64,000 bases of DNA from NCBI RefSeq assembly GCF_002954545.1, contig NZ_MSCH01000003.1, positions 248,001-312,000 of the forward strand, in the 5' to 3' direction. The stretch's first letter is position 1. Every line of letters begins with the position of its first letter. Of the stretch, positions 27,991-37,013 are shown piece after piece. The position numbers and the translations under genes are program-made. This stretch comes from Psychrosphaera saromensis. GTDB lineage: Bacteria; Pseudomonadota; Gammaproteobacteria; Enterobacterales; Alteromonadaceae. The notes beneath the pieces were generated by a model. The model was not told the DNA's origin. It saw only the letters and a list, made by a program, of their open reading frames with translations, and made no database searches.

Positions 27991-29276
27991 CATAATGCAG
28001 CCAATGCTGGGCTTAGTCGACAAGTTGCAGAAACGTCTTCATCCGTTAAGCTTTCTTGTGCAATAGACGTTTCACCGTCTGAACAAAATGCACTTGAACG
28101 CTTTACGTTACCTAATGAATCTAACGCATTCACTAAGTCGTTAATTAAATCACCTTTGTCTTCAATACCAACAGAGAGTCTGATCAACTGTGCGGTAATT
28201 CCAGCTTCTTTTTGTGCTTCTGCATCCATAGCTGCATGGGTCATATTGGCAGGGTGACAAATTAAACTTTCCGTCCCACCTAATGATTCAGCTAAGGTGA
28301 ATAAGTTAAATTCTTTAACGAATGCATCGATTTGACTAGCATTCGCATTAATTTCAAAACTAACCATACCACCATGGTATTTGTGCTGACGGTTAGCCAG
28401 CTGGTGATCTGGGTGTTGAGGCAAACCTGGATAGTTAACCGTAGTCACATTTTTATGTGCTTGCAAAACTTCAGCTATCGCTTGTGCATTTTCACTGTGC
28501 TGTTTAATTCTAATCGGCAAGGTTCTGATACCACGTAAAATTAAATAACTATCAAATGGCGCACCTGTCACCCCAGTGTTATTAGCCCACCAGCGAACTT
28601 GTTCATGAATATCTTCACTCGCTGAGATCACTGCACCAGATACAACGTCACTGTGGCCGTTAAGATATTTAGTACTAGAGTGCACGACAATGTCGGCACC
28701 TAATGCTAAAGGAGACTGGCCTAGCGGAGATAAGAATGTGTTATCCACAACAACCTTTGCGTTTACTTGTTTTGCTACTTGGCAAATATGTTCAATATCA
28801 GTCAAACGTAATAAAGGATTACTTGGGGTTTCTAACCAGATCATTTGCGGTTTGGTTTGAATAAGTTGTTTGTCTAAGTCATCAGCATAAAAGTCTAACC
28901 AAACCAGTTTAAATCCGCCACGCTTAGCTAAACTAGTGAATAGTCTATGTGTGCCACCGTAGCAGTCTTTTGGTGCGACTAAAGTGTCTTGTGGTGTTAG
29001 CAACTGCAAAACCAAATTAATCGCCGCCATGCCAGATGAGGTAACAACAGCACCTTTACCACGTTCTAATTCAGTAAGGGCTTGTGCTAATAAATCTCTG
29101 GTTGGATTACCACCACGACTATAATCAAAGTTTGGTTTATTGGTTATAGTGTCAAACTCAAAGTTAGTCGCCAAATAAATTGGGGCAACAACAGAATTAT
29201 GATTTGTATCAGAATTTAGTCCTGACTGAACCGCTATAGTTGCAGCATCAAGATTTGTTAATAACTCGTTTGACAT
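27987..29276 (-). CDS. metB: Cystathionine gamma-synthase
   Basis: PLP enzyme that joins an activated homoserine and cysteine into cystathionine for methionine synthesis. The PLP lysine lies in VVHSSTKYLNGHSDVVSGA near residue 205. Other motifs: NFDYSRGGNPTRDLL, TSSGMAAI, VVVDNTFLSP and LAESLGGTESLICHPA. At 429 residues it is about 40 longer than E. coli MetB because of a C-terminal tail after the usual end (GIEDKGDLINDLVNALDSLG). The tail is Ser/Thr/Asp-rich with two cysteines. The stop overlaps the next ATG (ATGGTAA). MetJ operators lie upstream. A related O-acetylhomoserine-using enzyme cannot be excluded. Confidence 0.92.
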
Positions 29277-29285
29277 ATCGACCTC

Positions 29286-29309
29286 AGACTTTTATACGTT
29301 TAGATGGCT
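29286..29309. promoter_or_regulatory. MetJ operator (three tandem met boxes) next to metB
   Basis: Three contiguous 8-mers in register, AGACTTTT, ATACGTTT and AGATGGCT, each match the met box AGACGTCT at 6 of 8 positions. The array lies 10-33 bases upstream of the metB ATG, where MetJ binding would block transcription. Confidence 0.7.
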
Positions 29310-29337
29310 AAACTATAACCCGATAATTCCTATTGTC

Positions 29338-29361
29338 AACCATCTAGACGTCTAAACTTTT
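29338..29361. promoter_or_regulatory. MetJ operator with one perfect met box
   Basis: Contiguous 8-mers AACCATCT (5/8), AGACGTCT (8/8) and AAACTTTT (5/8). It lies about 115 bases upstream of metJ and about 60 upstream of metB, in the divergent promoter region, so both directions and metJ autoregulation may depend on it. Confidence 0.75.
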
Positions 29362-29474
29362 AGAATGCGATAATTGACTAAATAAATAAATTCAATACAA
29401 TTTCACCGTCTTAAAAATTTAGTACCTCAGTTATCAAATTATTAATAGCTGGATTGAAAATAAATAGGTTTGTT

Positions 29475-29792
29475 ATGGCAAAGTGGAATGGTGAATATAT
29501 TCACCCATATGCAGAGCATGGAAAAAAATCTGAGCAAGTAAAAAAGATCACAGTATCGATTCCGCTCAATGTTTTAAAGGTGTTGACCGACGAACGAACT
29601 CGTCGTCAAGTGCAAAATCTTAGGCATGCGACCAACAGTGAATTATTATGCGAAGCATTTTTACATGCTTTTACAGGGCAACCATTACCTGCAGATAATG
29701 ATTTAATGAAAGAAAACCCAGAGCAAATTCCTGAAGAAGTAAGAAACATTCTTATTAAAATGGGTAAAGAAATTCCAACAATTGAAGAATAA
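29475..29792 (+). CDS. metJ: Methionine repressor MetJ
   Basis: Ribbon-helix-helix repressor that uses S-adenosylmethionine as corepressor and binds tandem met boxes. The product is 105 residues and nearly superimposable on E. coli Met[22 protein letters not shown], then [40 protein letters not shown] and [10 protein letters not shown]. The ATG at 29475 was chosen because it gives the family N-terminus; an upstream ATT-preceded start would add seven foreign residues. It is divergent from metB, with two operator arrays between. Confidence 0.98.
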   Translation: MAKWNGEYIHPYAEHGKKSEQVKKITVSIPLNVLKVLTDERTRRQVQNLRHATNSELLCEAFLHAFTGQPLPADNDLMKENPEQIPEEVRNILIKMGKEIPTIEE

Positions 29793-29830
29793 GTGAAATA
29801 AATTCAAATTTATTTTTATTTTTTCAAATA

Positions 29831-29863
29831 AAAAACCGCAGTATTAATTCTACTGCGGTTTTT
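29831..29863. terminator. Bidirectional terminator between metJ and the malic enzyme gene
   Basis: A 13-bp perfect stem AAAAACCGCAGTA/TACTGCGGTTTTT with a 7-base loop and T-runs in both directions. Confidence 0.9.
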
Positions 29864-29907
29864 TTATATCTGCCTTTTCATAGCTATAAAAAAGGCACAC
29901 TCTTATT

Positions 29908-31125
29908 TTAAATCCTAGAAACACCCGATTTAATGGCCGCATCTGAGACCGCTTTTGATACTCGTTCCAATAAGCGCGGATCCATAGGTTTTGGAATTAT
30001 ATAATCCTTACCAAAGGTTAACGTTTTTACATTTGATGCTTTTAATACGTCTTCTGGCACAACTTCTTTGGCCAATTGTCGTATAGCTTCAACCGCAGCA
30101 ATTTTCATTTCATCATTGATAACGGTTGCTCTTACATCTAATGCACCACGAAATATAAATGGGAAGCACAAAACATTGTTAACCTGATTTGGATAATCTG
30201 AACGCCCTGTTGCCATAATTAAATCGTCACGTACTGACATGGCTATTTCAGGTTTAATTTCAGGATCGGGATTTGAGCATGCAAATACCACTGGGTTAGG
30301 TGCCATTAGCTTTAATGCATCAGCCGTTAATAAGTTTGCACCTGAAACGCCAACAAAAATATCAGCACCATCGATAGCTTCTTCCAATGTGCGTTTATCG
30401 GTATTGTTAGCAAAACGCATCTTGTATTCATTTAAGTCGTCACGACGAGTATGAATAACCCCTTTGCGGTCTAACATATAAATACGTTCTCTTTGCGCTC
30501 CACATTTTATAAGGAGTTCCATGCAAGCGATAGCTGCCGCACCGGCACCAAGACAGACGATGGTACAATCGTGGATGTTTTTGCCTTGAATTTCCAACGC
30601 ATTCAACATTCCGGCACTGGTTACAATTGCAGTTCCGTGTTGATCATCATGAAATACCGGAATATTACAGCGGCGAATTAATTCTTTTTCAATCTCAAAA
30701 CACTCTGGCGCTTTAATATCTTCCAAATTAATACCACCAAACGAGTCAGCAATACTCGATACCGTATTAATAAATTCTGCGGTGGTTGTATGTGTCACTT
30801 CAATATCAAACGAGTCTATATTGGCAAATCGCTTGAACAGTAACGCTTTACCTTCCATTACTGGCTTAGACGCTAAAGGACCAAGATTGCCTAATCCCAA
30901 AATCGCGGTACCGTTGGTGATCACAGCAACGGTATTCCCTTTAGCGGTATACTTGTATGCATTATCTGGGTCTAGCGCAATTTCTCGAACGGGTTCTGCA
31001 ACACCTGGGCTATAAGCTAGCGCTAGGTCATCAACGGTTTCAGCTGATGTGGTTAAGGCTACTTCTATTTTCCCCGGCTTTGGAAATTGATGATATTCCA
31101 GTGCTCTTCTTTTCAAATCAGACAT
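29908..31125 (-). CDS. Malic enzyme (oxaloacetate-decarboxylating malate dehydrogenase)
   Basis: Converts malate to pyruvate and CO2 with NAD(P). The 405-residue product corresponds to the catalytic part only; the phosphotransacetylase-like extension of E. coli MaeB is absent. Motifs: LALAYSPGVAEPVREIA, NTVAVITNGTAILGLGNLGPLASKPVMEGK, NLEDIKAPECFEIE, the substrate/metal site VFHDDQHGTAIV near residue 155, and the dinucleotide-binding IVCLGAGAAAIA. It is convergent with metJ. Whether it prefers NADP or NAD cannot be read reliably. Confidence 0.93.
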   Translation of the reverse strand: MSDLKRRALEYHQFPKPGKIEVALTTSAETVDDLALAYSPGVAEPVREIALDPDNAYKYTAKGNTVAVITNGTAILGLGNLGPLASKPVMEGKALLFKRFANIDSFDIEVTHTTTAEFINTVSSIADSFGGINLEDIKAPECFEIEKELIRRCNIPVFHDDQHGTAIVTSAGMLNALEIQGKNIHDCTIVCLGAGAAAIACMELLIKCGAQRERIYMLDRKGVIHTRRDDLNEYKMRFANNTDKRTLEEAIDGADIFVGVSGANLLTADALKLMAPNPVVFACSNPDPEIKPEIAMSVRDDLIMATGRSDYPNQVNNVLCFPFIFRGALDVRATVINDEMKIAAVEAIRQLAKEVVPEDVLKASNVKTLTFGKDYIIPKPMDPRLLERVSKAVSDAAIKSGVSRI

Positions 31126-31583
31126 TTAATTTATTCCTGATATTTGCTACTCATAGCAATAAGGTTGACTATTTATATGTCAGTTGTAGATAAACTCAAT
31201 GATTACCCAACTAACATTTAACGGACTTTATATTAGATCTAATGTACTACTAAAGTATTAGAGAAAGAACCACATGCTAGTAATAACTTATAAGCTTTAA
31301 CGCTGTTCATACCAGTTAGATGTAATTTAACAACATTTAGCATCAAAAAATAAATACAGAGACATTAACTTCGTTAGTTAGATGAATGCAATTAATCACC
31401 ATTTGTTAAAGAATTAGTACAATTAAATACAAAACTGCCCTATTTTCATACAAGAGCGATAAGTCATAAGAGAAAGTGTTTGTTACTTAATAACAACAAA
31501 ACGAGGGGAAATGAGAAAAAAACATTTTATTACAGGCATAAAAAAAGCACTTTTCAGTGCTTTTTTTGTACATTAGGCAATTA
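31126..31583. other. 458-base spacer between the malic enzyme gene and rpmE
   Basis: AT-rich, with no long reading frame. It must contain the malic enzyme promoter (not clearly identified). At its right end is the rpmE terminator. It also holds a 21-codon reading frame (31511-31576, +) with a strong GAGGGG ribosome site, overlapping that terminator. Otherwise I see nothing in it. Confidence 0.6.
31541..31566 (-). terminator. Terminator of rpmE (bidirectional)
   Basis: An 11-bp stem AAAAAAGCACT/AGTGCTTTTTT with a 4-base loop, T-run on either strand, 18 bases beyond the rpmE stop. Confidence 0.88.
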
Positions 31584-31796
31584 TTACTTTTTGCCAAGCA
31601 TACCAAAACGATTCTTGAACTTATCAACACGGCCACCAGTAGTAGCTTCTCTTTGTTGACCAGTATAGAAAGGGTGACACGCAGAACATACGTCTAAGTG
31701 TAAATCTTTACATACTGTTGAACGAGTTACGAATTTGTTGCCACATGAACAAGATACGTTAATTTCTTCGTACTGTGGATGAATGTCTTTTTGCAT
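31584..31796 (-). CDS. rpmE: 50S ribosomal protein L31 (zinc-binding form)
   Basis: Large-subunit protein of 70 residues at the intersubunit bridge. [20 protein letters not shown] and [14 protein letters not shown] give the zinc-ligand cysteines (C16, C18 and the CSAC pair), so this is the C-plus paralog. The tail [12 protein letters not shown] is typical. It is divergent from priA as in many gammaproteobacteria, with one unknown gene in between. Confidence 0.98.
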   Translation of the reverse strand: MQKDIHPQYEEINVSCSCGNKFVTRSTVCKDLHLDVCSACHPFYTGQQREATTGGRVDKFKNRFGMLGKK

Positions 31797-31863
31797 GGGA
31801 ATACCTCATTGGGCCGTATCGCCATCCGGTCATTGCCGAATACCATACGAAGTTAAATAAAAT
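31797..31863 (-). promoter_or_regulatory. Candidate structured 5' leader of rpmE
   Basis: The minus-strand leader can fold through CGTAT/ATACG arms enclosing a UUCGG-CAAUGA-CCGGA hairpin, and ends in the GAGGU ribosome site. Autoregulatory L31 leader RNAs are known from gammaproteobacteria. I could not align this one to a model, so the call rests on position and folding only. Confidence 0.4.
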
Positions 31864-31874
31864 TTCGAGCGCGC

Positions 31875-31902
31875 ATTATAATGGGTCTCTACCAAAGATC
31901 AA
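31875..31902 (-). promoter_or_regulatory. Sigma70-like promoter for rpmE
   Basis: On the minus strand: -35 TTGATC (31897-31902), a 16-base spacer and a perfect TATAAT (31875-31880), followed directly by GCGCGCTC. It is about 80 bases upstream of the ATG, leaving room for a leader RNA. Confidence 0.65.
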
Positions 31903-31936
31903 GCGCTATCTATACAAGAAAGTAAAGATAATTCAA

Positions 31937-32266
31937 TTATCGACGTCGAGTTTTATTTTTACCTCGAGCTTCAATGATCTTCTCTACTTGCTCAGGGTTC
32001 AAATAAATACTGCTACCCGGATAAGGTTGGCCAAACTGATAAATCCAGCTTTTTGGTTGGAATTCAGCAACAAGTCTATTCACTCTATTGCACAGTTTAA
32101 CTTTTGGACGAAAACCAAGTCGACTTTCGTACAGTTTTAAGTAATCATTGTCTACTTGTTCAAACGCGAGAATACAATAACCTTCAGTAGAATAGGTTCT
32201 TGCTTCTTTGGCATATATGTTAACATTCACGCTTAGAATTAAGCATGAAAATATAATTTTATACAT
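31937..32266 (-). CDS. Unknown small secreted protein
   Basis: Unrecognised protein of about 109 residues. It has an N-terminal signal peptide (MYKIIFSCLILSVNVNIYAK) and a mature part with two cysteines (GYCILAF and KLCNRV) that could form a disulfide. An SSIYLNPEQVEKI stretch is followed by a basic KNKTRRR end. The start is uncertain: an ATG seven codons upstream (32287) is also open. It is placed between rpmE and priA, which are usually direct neighbours. The function is unknown. Confidence 0.65.
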   Translation of the reverse strand: MYKIIFSCLILSVNVNIYAKEARTYSTEGYCILAFEQVDNDYLKLYESRLGFRPKVKLCNRVNRLVAEFQPKSWIYQFGQPYPGSSIYLNPEQVEKIIEARGKNKTRRR

Positions 32267-32378
32267 CTTGGGTACACATAATTTCATCTGTTTTTACTAT
32301 TCATAGTTACGTAAATCCTAGCAAAAGTAAGTGATTGCCTTTGTTTTGTCAACTTATCCATCTGGGTTATAGAGTGTA

Positions 32379-34601
32379 ATGTCTTTATTTAACAATCAAG
32401 TTCTGCAAGTCGCTTTACCTCTTCCATTGCGGAGACTTTTCGACTATCTCTATTTAGAGCCTACATCTGATACTCAAGAATCTAATAAACCGCAGCAAGG
32501 TCAAAGGGTAATCGTACCTTTTGGACGCCAAACTTTAGTTGGCGTTGTGATCAAGGTCACTGACAAATCTGAGTATCCGATTGAAAAGCTTAAACCTATT
32601 AAAGCCCTGATAGAAAATGAAAGTAGCTTTAATACTCAACAATTAAATTTACTCCATTGGGCTGCCGACTATTACAAACACCCAATAGGCGAAGTGTTTG
32701 CTTCAGCATTACCTGGTATTTTACGTGAAAATAAAACCATAGCCCAATTAGCACCGCAAGCTCTCGTGTTATCTGATGACAAAAGCGTTGATGAGCAACT
32801 ATCTAAAAACGCGACGCAATTACATAAGTTACTTACCTTGCTAAAACAAGGCACATATACTCGTCCTGAATTAACAAGCGCCGATATCAAATCCACCAGC
32901 ATCAAACGATTTGTAGATGAAGGCTGGGCGAGTTGGCAAGCGATGCCTGCCAATGTAAAAGAAGTAACGCCTGACGATATTTCTGGGCAACTATCACTTA
33001 ATACTGAGCAAGCAATTGCTGTGTCGGCCATAAATAGCTCATCGGCCAGTAGTAATGTATCTAGCTGCTTTTTATTGGATGGCGTTACCGGCAGTGGTAA
33101 AACCGAAGTCTACTTACAAGCTATTGAACATGTATTATTAAAGCAGCAACAAGTGCTAGTGTGTGTGCCTGAAATAGGATTAACGCCACAAACAATTAGT
33201 CGATTTAAACAACGCTTTAATTTAGATGTCGAACTTTGGCACTCTGGTATGACAGACAAACAAAGATTTAACACTTGGTATAAAGCTCGTAACGGACAAG
33301 CTAAAATTGTTATTGCCACACGCTCAGGTGTATTTTTACCTTTTTCCAAGTTAGGCATGATAGTTATTGATGAAGAGCATGACGCTTCATTTAAACAGCA
33401 AGAAGGTTTTAAGTATCATTGTCGCTCTCTTGCTTTGTATCGTGCAAAATTGGCTAACGTTCCAGTGATACTCGGCTCAGCTACACCAAGCTTAGAAACG
33501 TTACAAAATGCTTTAGTTGGTAAGTTTCATCATTTGGAATTAAAAAGTCGTGCAGCGGGTAGTCAATTACCGACGATGAAATTATTAGACTTAAATCAAT
33601 GCCGAGTAGATTCTGGCATTGGTGAGCCATTACTTGAAAAGATAAAACAATGTTTAGCGGCTAAACAACAAGTTATGTTGTTTATAAATCGTCGAGGCTT
33701 TGCTCCTGTACTCATGTGCGAAGAATGCCGTTGGTTAACTGAATGTAGCCGCTGCAGTAGTTTCACCACCTTTCATAAAAGTAAAAATTTACTTATTTGT
33801 CATCACTGTGGTGATCAACAACCGACGATTCATCAATGTAAAGGTTGTGGCTCTACCCGTCTATCAACCGTTGGCGTTGGTACAGAACAATTACACTTAG
33901 CCTTACAAGCCGCCATACCTGACTATCCTGTTATACGTTTAGACAGAGATAGCACAAGTAAAAAAGGTGAGTTTGACGCTATATTAGAGCAGATCAATAA
34001 AGGTGAACCTTCAATTATTGTTGGTACGCAAATGGTTGCCAAAGGCCATCATTTCCCAAATGTGAGTTTAGTCGGGATTGTTGATGTGGATGGTTCGCTA
34101 TTTAGTAGTGACTTTAGAGCACCTGAAAAGCTTGCTCAATTAATTGTGCAAGTAAGCGGACGCGCTGGTAGAGGCAGTGTTAAAGGTGAGGTTTGGCTAC
34201 AGACCAAATTCCCAGAACATCCAGTGATCCAAGATTTAGTTAACAACAAGTATTCCGACTTTGCTAGTTTTGCCTTAACCGAGCGGGAAATGTTAAGTTT
34301 ACCACCGTATTCCTATCAAGCTCTTATTCGTGCAGAAGCGACTAATGAGCAATACGCCAGTCATTGGTTACAATCAATTAGCCCGCACTTAAACCAATTT
34401 AACGACTTATTAGTGTTAGGTCCAAGTCCTGCGCCGATGACAAAAAAGGCTGGGAAATTTCGTCACATGCTAACGATTCAATGTAAATCACGCCCTTATT
34501 TACATAAAGTGGTAGATTGGCTAATTGAAAACTTGGATAGTGTGCAAAAGGATAATAGAATCCGCTGGTCAATTGACATAGATCCTTTGGATTTAAGTTA
34601 A
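32379..34601 (+). CDS. priA: Primosomal protein N' (replication restart helicase PriA)
   Basis: 3'-5' DNA helicase that recognises stalled forks and loads the restart primosome. The 740-residue product contains an N-terminal DNA-binding part, Walker A GVTGSGKTEVYLQAI near residue 230, and the DEEHDASFKQQEGFKYH motif II region. A two-zinc cysteine cluster follows (CEEC, CSRC, CHHC, CKGC near residues 445-500), then IVGTQMVAKGHHFPNV and QVSGRAGR. It is divergent from rpmE. Its partner PriB is at 445-750. Confidence 0.97.
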   Translation: MSLFNNQVLQVALPLPLRRLFDYLYLEPTSDTQESNKPQQGQRVIVPFGRQTLVGVVIKVTDKSEYPIEKLKPIKALIENESSFNTQQLNLLHWAADYYKHPIGEVFASALPGILRENKTIAQLAPQALVLSDDKSVDEQLSKNATQLHKLLTLLKQGTYTRPELTSADIKSTSIKRFVDEGWASWQAMPANVKEVTPDDISGQLSLNTEQAIAVSAINSSSASSNVSSCFLLDGVTGSGKTEVYLQAIEHVLLKQQQVLVCVPEIGLTPQTISRFKQRFNLDVELWHSGMTDKQRFNTWYKARNGQAKIVIATRSGVFLPFSKLGMIVIDEEHDASFKQQEGFKYHCRSLALYRAKLANVPVILGSATPSLETLQNALVGKFHHLELKSRAAGSQLPTMKLLDLNQCRVDSGIGEPLLEKIKQCLAAKQQVMLFINRRGFAPVLMCEECRWLTECSRCSSFTTFHKSKNLLICHHCGDQQPTIHQCKGCGSTRLSTVGVGTEQLHLALQAAIPDYPVIRLDRDSTSKKGEFDAILEQINKGEPSIIVGTQMVAKGHHFPNVSLVGIVDVDGSLFSSDFRAPEKLAQLIVQVSGRAGRGSVKGEVWLQTKFPEHPVIQDLVNNKYSDFASFALTEREMLSLPPYSYQALIRAEATNEQYASHWLQSISPHLNQFNDLLVLGPSPAPMTKKAGKFRHMLTIQCKSRPYLHKVVDWLIENLDSVQKDNRIRWSIDIDPLDLS

Positions 34602-34632
34602 CGAATTTTAACATTAAGGTTCTCGCCCCAAT

Positions 34633-35169
34633 ATGAAAAATAAAGATTACGTAAGCCAAAATAAAAACAAAAGACAACCTAGACGAGCTTCTAAAGCAAG
34701 AGAGACTAGACCATTCCCTGTGTTTAAATTATCTATGATTTTAGTCGCTGTGTTTGGCTTTGCTTATTTCCTATCTCAAATCGATGGTGAGTCATCTTCC
34801 GATATTGTTGAACGAGAGCAAAAAACAACAACGAAGAAAACCAAACAAACCTTACCACCACCGCCAGAAGACGAAGAGTGGCAGTTCATTGAAGAATTGG
34901 AAAACAAACAAGTAAAAGTAAGCACTGAAGAATTAGAAGACAAAGGCCCTTATATTGTACGTTGTACAACGGTTCGTTCTAGAGAGCGTGCTGAAGCGTT
35001 AAAAGCCAAAATCGCTTTTGCTGGATTTGAGTCACAAGTGAAAGAATACAAAGGTACTTCAGGCGTTTGGTATCGTGTTGACCTAGGCCCTTATGAGAAA
35101 AAACGTACTGCAGAAAAAACACGTCATGAACTAAAACGTAACAACATTCATGGTTGTTTATTCAGATAA
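34633..35169 (+). CDS. ftsN: Cell division protein FtsN (SPOR domain)
   Basis: Inner-membrane divisome protein that triggers septal peptidoglycan synthesis. The 178-residue product has a basic cytoplasmic tail (about 30 residues), one membrane helix (KLSMILVAVFGFAYFL, residues about 32-48), a Pro/Glu-rich linker and a C-terminal SPOR domain (YIVRCTTVRSRERAEALKAK...VWYRVDLGPY). It is shorter than E. coli FtsN. Its place after priA and before hslVU is the conserved context, although a chemoreceptor gene is inserted before hslV. Confidence 0.9.
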   Translation: MKNKDYVSQNKNKRQPRRASKARETRPFPVFKLSMILVAVFGFAYFLSQIDGESSSDIVEREQKTTTKKTKQTLPPPPEDEEWQFIEELENKQVKVSTEELEDKGPYIVRCTTVRSRERAEALKAKIAFAGFESQVKEYKGTSGVWYRVDLGPYEKKRTAEKTRHELKRNNIHGCLFR

Positions 35170-35211
35170 TATCAAAAGGTTAAAACGGTTTAAGCACTTA
35201 ATTTACAAAGG

Positions 35212-36801
35212 CTAAGTCTTAAACTGTTTTAACAATTTATCTAAACCTGACACCAACTGACCAAGTGAGCCAGTAGCTTGTCTGGTCTCTGCACTGGTTT
35301 GTTTAACTCGCTCAACTGAATCATTTATTTCATCAATATCTTCACGTATCAAGGTCACATCTTTTTGGCTAGCCTTACCAAATTCAGCCAATTGATTATT
35401 TTCATCACTTAGCTTAATAACCGTAGTCTTAAGTTCACTTAATGATTCGACTGTGGTCTGAGTTGCATTTACCGCTTCATTAGCTTTAATTTTATTCGTT
35501 TCCATTGACTCAACAGTCACAGAGATAGCACTTACAATTTCAGCTAAAATCGAGTTTATTTCATAAGTAGATGCATGCGTTCGTGTTGCTAACGTTCTTA
35601 CTTCGCCCGCTACAACAGAAAAACCTCGACCAACCTCTCCAGCTCTCGCGGCTTCTATTGCTGCATTTAATGCTAATAAGTTGGTTTGATCCGCTATTTC
35701 AGCAATGGTTTTAACCACTGAACTTACTTTGTCACCAGACTGTTTCAAGCTCAGTAACATATCTGAAGATACGTCAATATCTGTAGATAATTCAGAAATG
35801 ATAGCGGCTGTTTGTTTAATGTTATTTGACCCCAGTTCCACTTGTTCAGCGCCAAGCATTGCTTGCTCTGATGCAGACATTGAGCGATTAGCGCCATCAC
35901 CAATACTTTGCTCTAATTCGCTTAAACTAGATAACATAGTGCCTACGGTGGCAGATAATTTCTTAATTTGCTCATCCGATAAACCTGCACTGTGATTTAA
36001 CAACTCTATAGACTGGCACAGCACATCGGTAGAATTACTTATCTCACCATTTACTTTTCTATAAGCACGTAATAGTTCATTAACACTGTTGGCTGTAATA
36101 CTAATTTCATCTCCGCTGTTAATGCTTACGTCACGGCTTAAGTCGTGGGCATCTACGATGTAATCTAGTTGTGAAGATAAAGACTTCACCGGTTTTACTA
36201 TGGTATTTCGAGCTAACAGCAAAGCAAATAATGTGATCACTACAATGATAATAATGGTGAGCACTAACCAGGTCAGCATGTTGTCTATATTTACAGTGAT
36301 ATCATCGACTCTAACATTTGCCTGGGTCGATACCGCAGATTCCGCCATATCGAGTGAGTTTTCAATTTGTTCAGATTGCATCTGTAATTCTGACAACAAG
36401 TCTCTCGCTACGTCCCAATCAACTGAATCTGAAGTCATTTGCGCTTTCAATTGAGTTAATGATTCATATAAGTCCGTTAGCTTAAGATCTTGCTTAGTTA
36501 TATGTTTGCTTACTTTAGGTAAAGCGCTCGACAGCAGCTTAAATTGTTCATCAACCACGAGGGTAAATTCTTCAGCCGTTAAGGTGTATCCGTATAAACC
36601 ATAAGCTGATATTGATAATTTGCTAAGGCTGGATATTGCCTGATTTGCAGATTGTAGTGTCGGTAAAGTGTCAGTAACAAATTCATCGTTAATTGAATTA
36701 ATTGTTAACAATTTAGAAAACAAAGTACTGGTGGTCAGCGCTAATACAATTAAAATTGATAAATAGCCGATAACCACTTTTTTACTTATTGAATTTAACA
36801 A
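35212..36801 (-). CDS. Methyl-accepting chemotaxis protein
   Basis: Transmembrane chemoreceptor of 529 residues. One helix lies at about residues 8-27, followed by a ~150-residue periplasmic four-helix-type sensor. A second helix at about 183-203 leads to a HAMP domain, then a cytoplasmic signalling hairpin whose tip reads [21 protein letters not shown]...[12 protein letters not shown]. There is no C-terminal NWETF-type pentapeptide. The ligand is unknown. It sits on the opposite strand between ftsN and hslV, interrupting a usually contiguous block. A FliA-like promoter is upstream. Confidence 0.93.
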   Translation of the reverse strand: MLNSISKKVVIGYLSILIVLALTTSTLFSKLLTINSINDEFVTDTLPTLQSANQAISSLSKLSISAYGLYGYTLTAEEFTLVVDEQFKLLSSALPKVSKHITKQDLKLTDLYESLTQLKAQMTSDSVDWDVARDLLSELQMQSEQIENSLDMAESAVSTQANVRVDDITVNIDNMLTWLVLTIIIIVVITLFALLLARNTIVKPVKSLSSQLDYIVDAHDLSRDVSINSGDEISITANSVNELLRAYRKVNGEISNSTDVLCQSIELLNHSAGLSDEQIKKLSATVGTMLSSLSELEQSIGDGANRSMSASEQAMLGAEQVELGSNNIKQTAAIISELSTDIDVSSDMLLSLKQSGDKVSSVVKTIAEIADQTNLLALNAAIEAARAGEVGRGFSVVAGEVRTLATRTHASTYEINSILAEIVSAISVTVESMETNKIKANEAVNATQTTVESLSELKTTVIKLSDENNQLAEFGKASQKDVTLIREDIDEINDSVERVKQTSAETRQATGSLGQLVSGLDKLLKQFKT

Positions 36802-36879
36802 AGCTCTGCCTTCTAAACATTAATGTAAGCTAATAAAGAACGAATATAGTCAAAATAACTTTCATCGCATCATGAAGTA

Positions 36880-36906
36880 ATATCGGCTAACTCAAAGAAT
36901 TATTGA
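36880..36906 (-). promoter_or_regulatory. Candidate FliA (sigma28) promoter for the chemoreceptor gene
   Basis: On the minus strand GCCGATAT (7 of 8 to GCCGATAA) lies about 79 bases upstream of the chemoreceptor ATG. The -35 side (TCAATAAT at the right spacing) is poor. Chemoreceptor genes are commonly FliA targets. The call depends on the -10 alone. Confidence 0.4.
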
Positions 36907-36954
36907 ATTTAATCCTGTTAAATTCAGATTAATCACAACTATTAAAATGCCAGA

Positions 36955-36982
36955 CTTGAATTCAAAGAAAAAAACATTACAT
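36955..36982 (+). promoter_or_regulatory. Candidate heat-shock (sigma32) promoter for hslVU
   Basis: A perfect CTTGAA -35 (36955-36960) is followed after 14 bases by CATTACAT, a weak match to the CCCCATNT -10. It lies 32 bases upstream of the hslV ATG. hslVU is a classical sigma32 operon, and rpoH is in this window. The weak -10 keeps confidence low. Confidence 0.4.
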
Positions 36983-37013
36983 ACTCTTTAATCTAAGTTT
37001 TTAGGAATGTGCA

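Noticed and set aside
27991-28023. TTG start adding 11 residues to the homoserine dehydrogenase
   Set aside because: The ATG overlapping the metB stop is a better start and leaves the complete NAD-binding fold.
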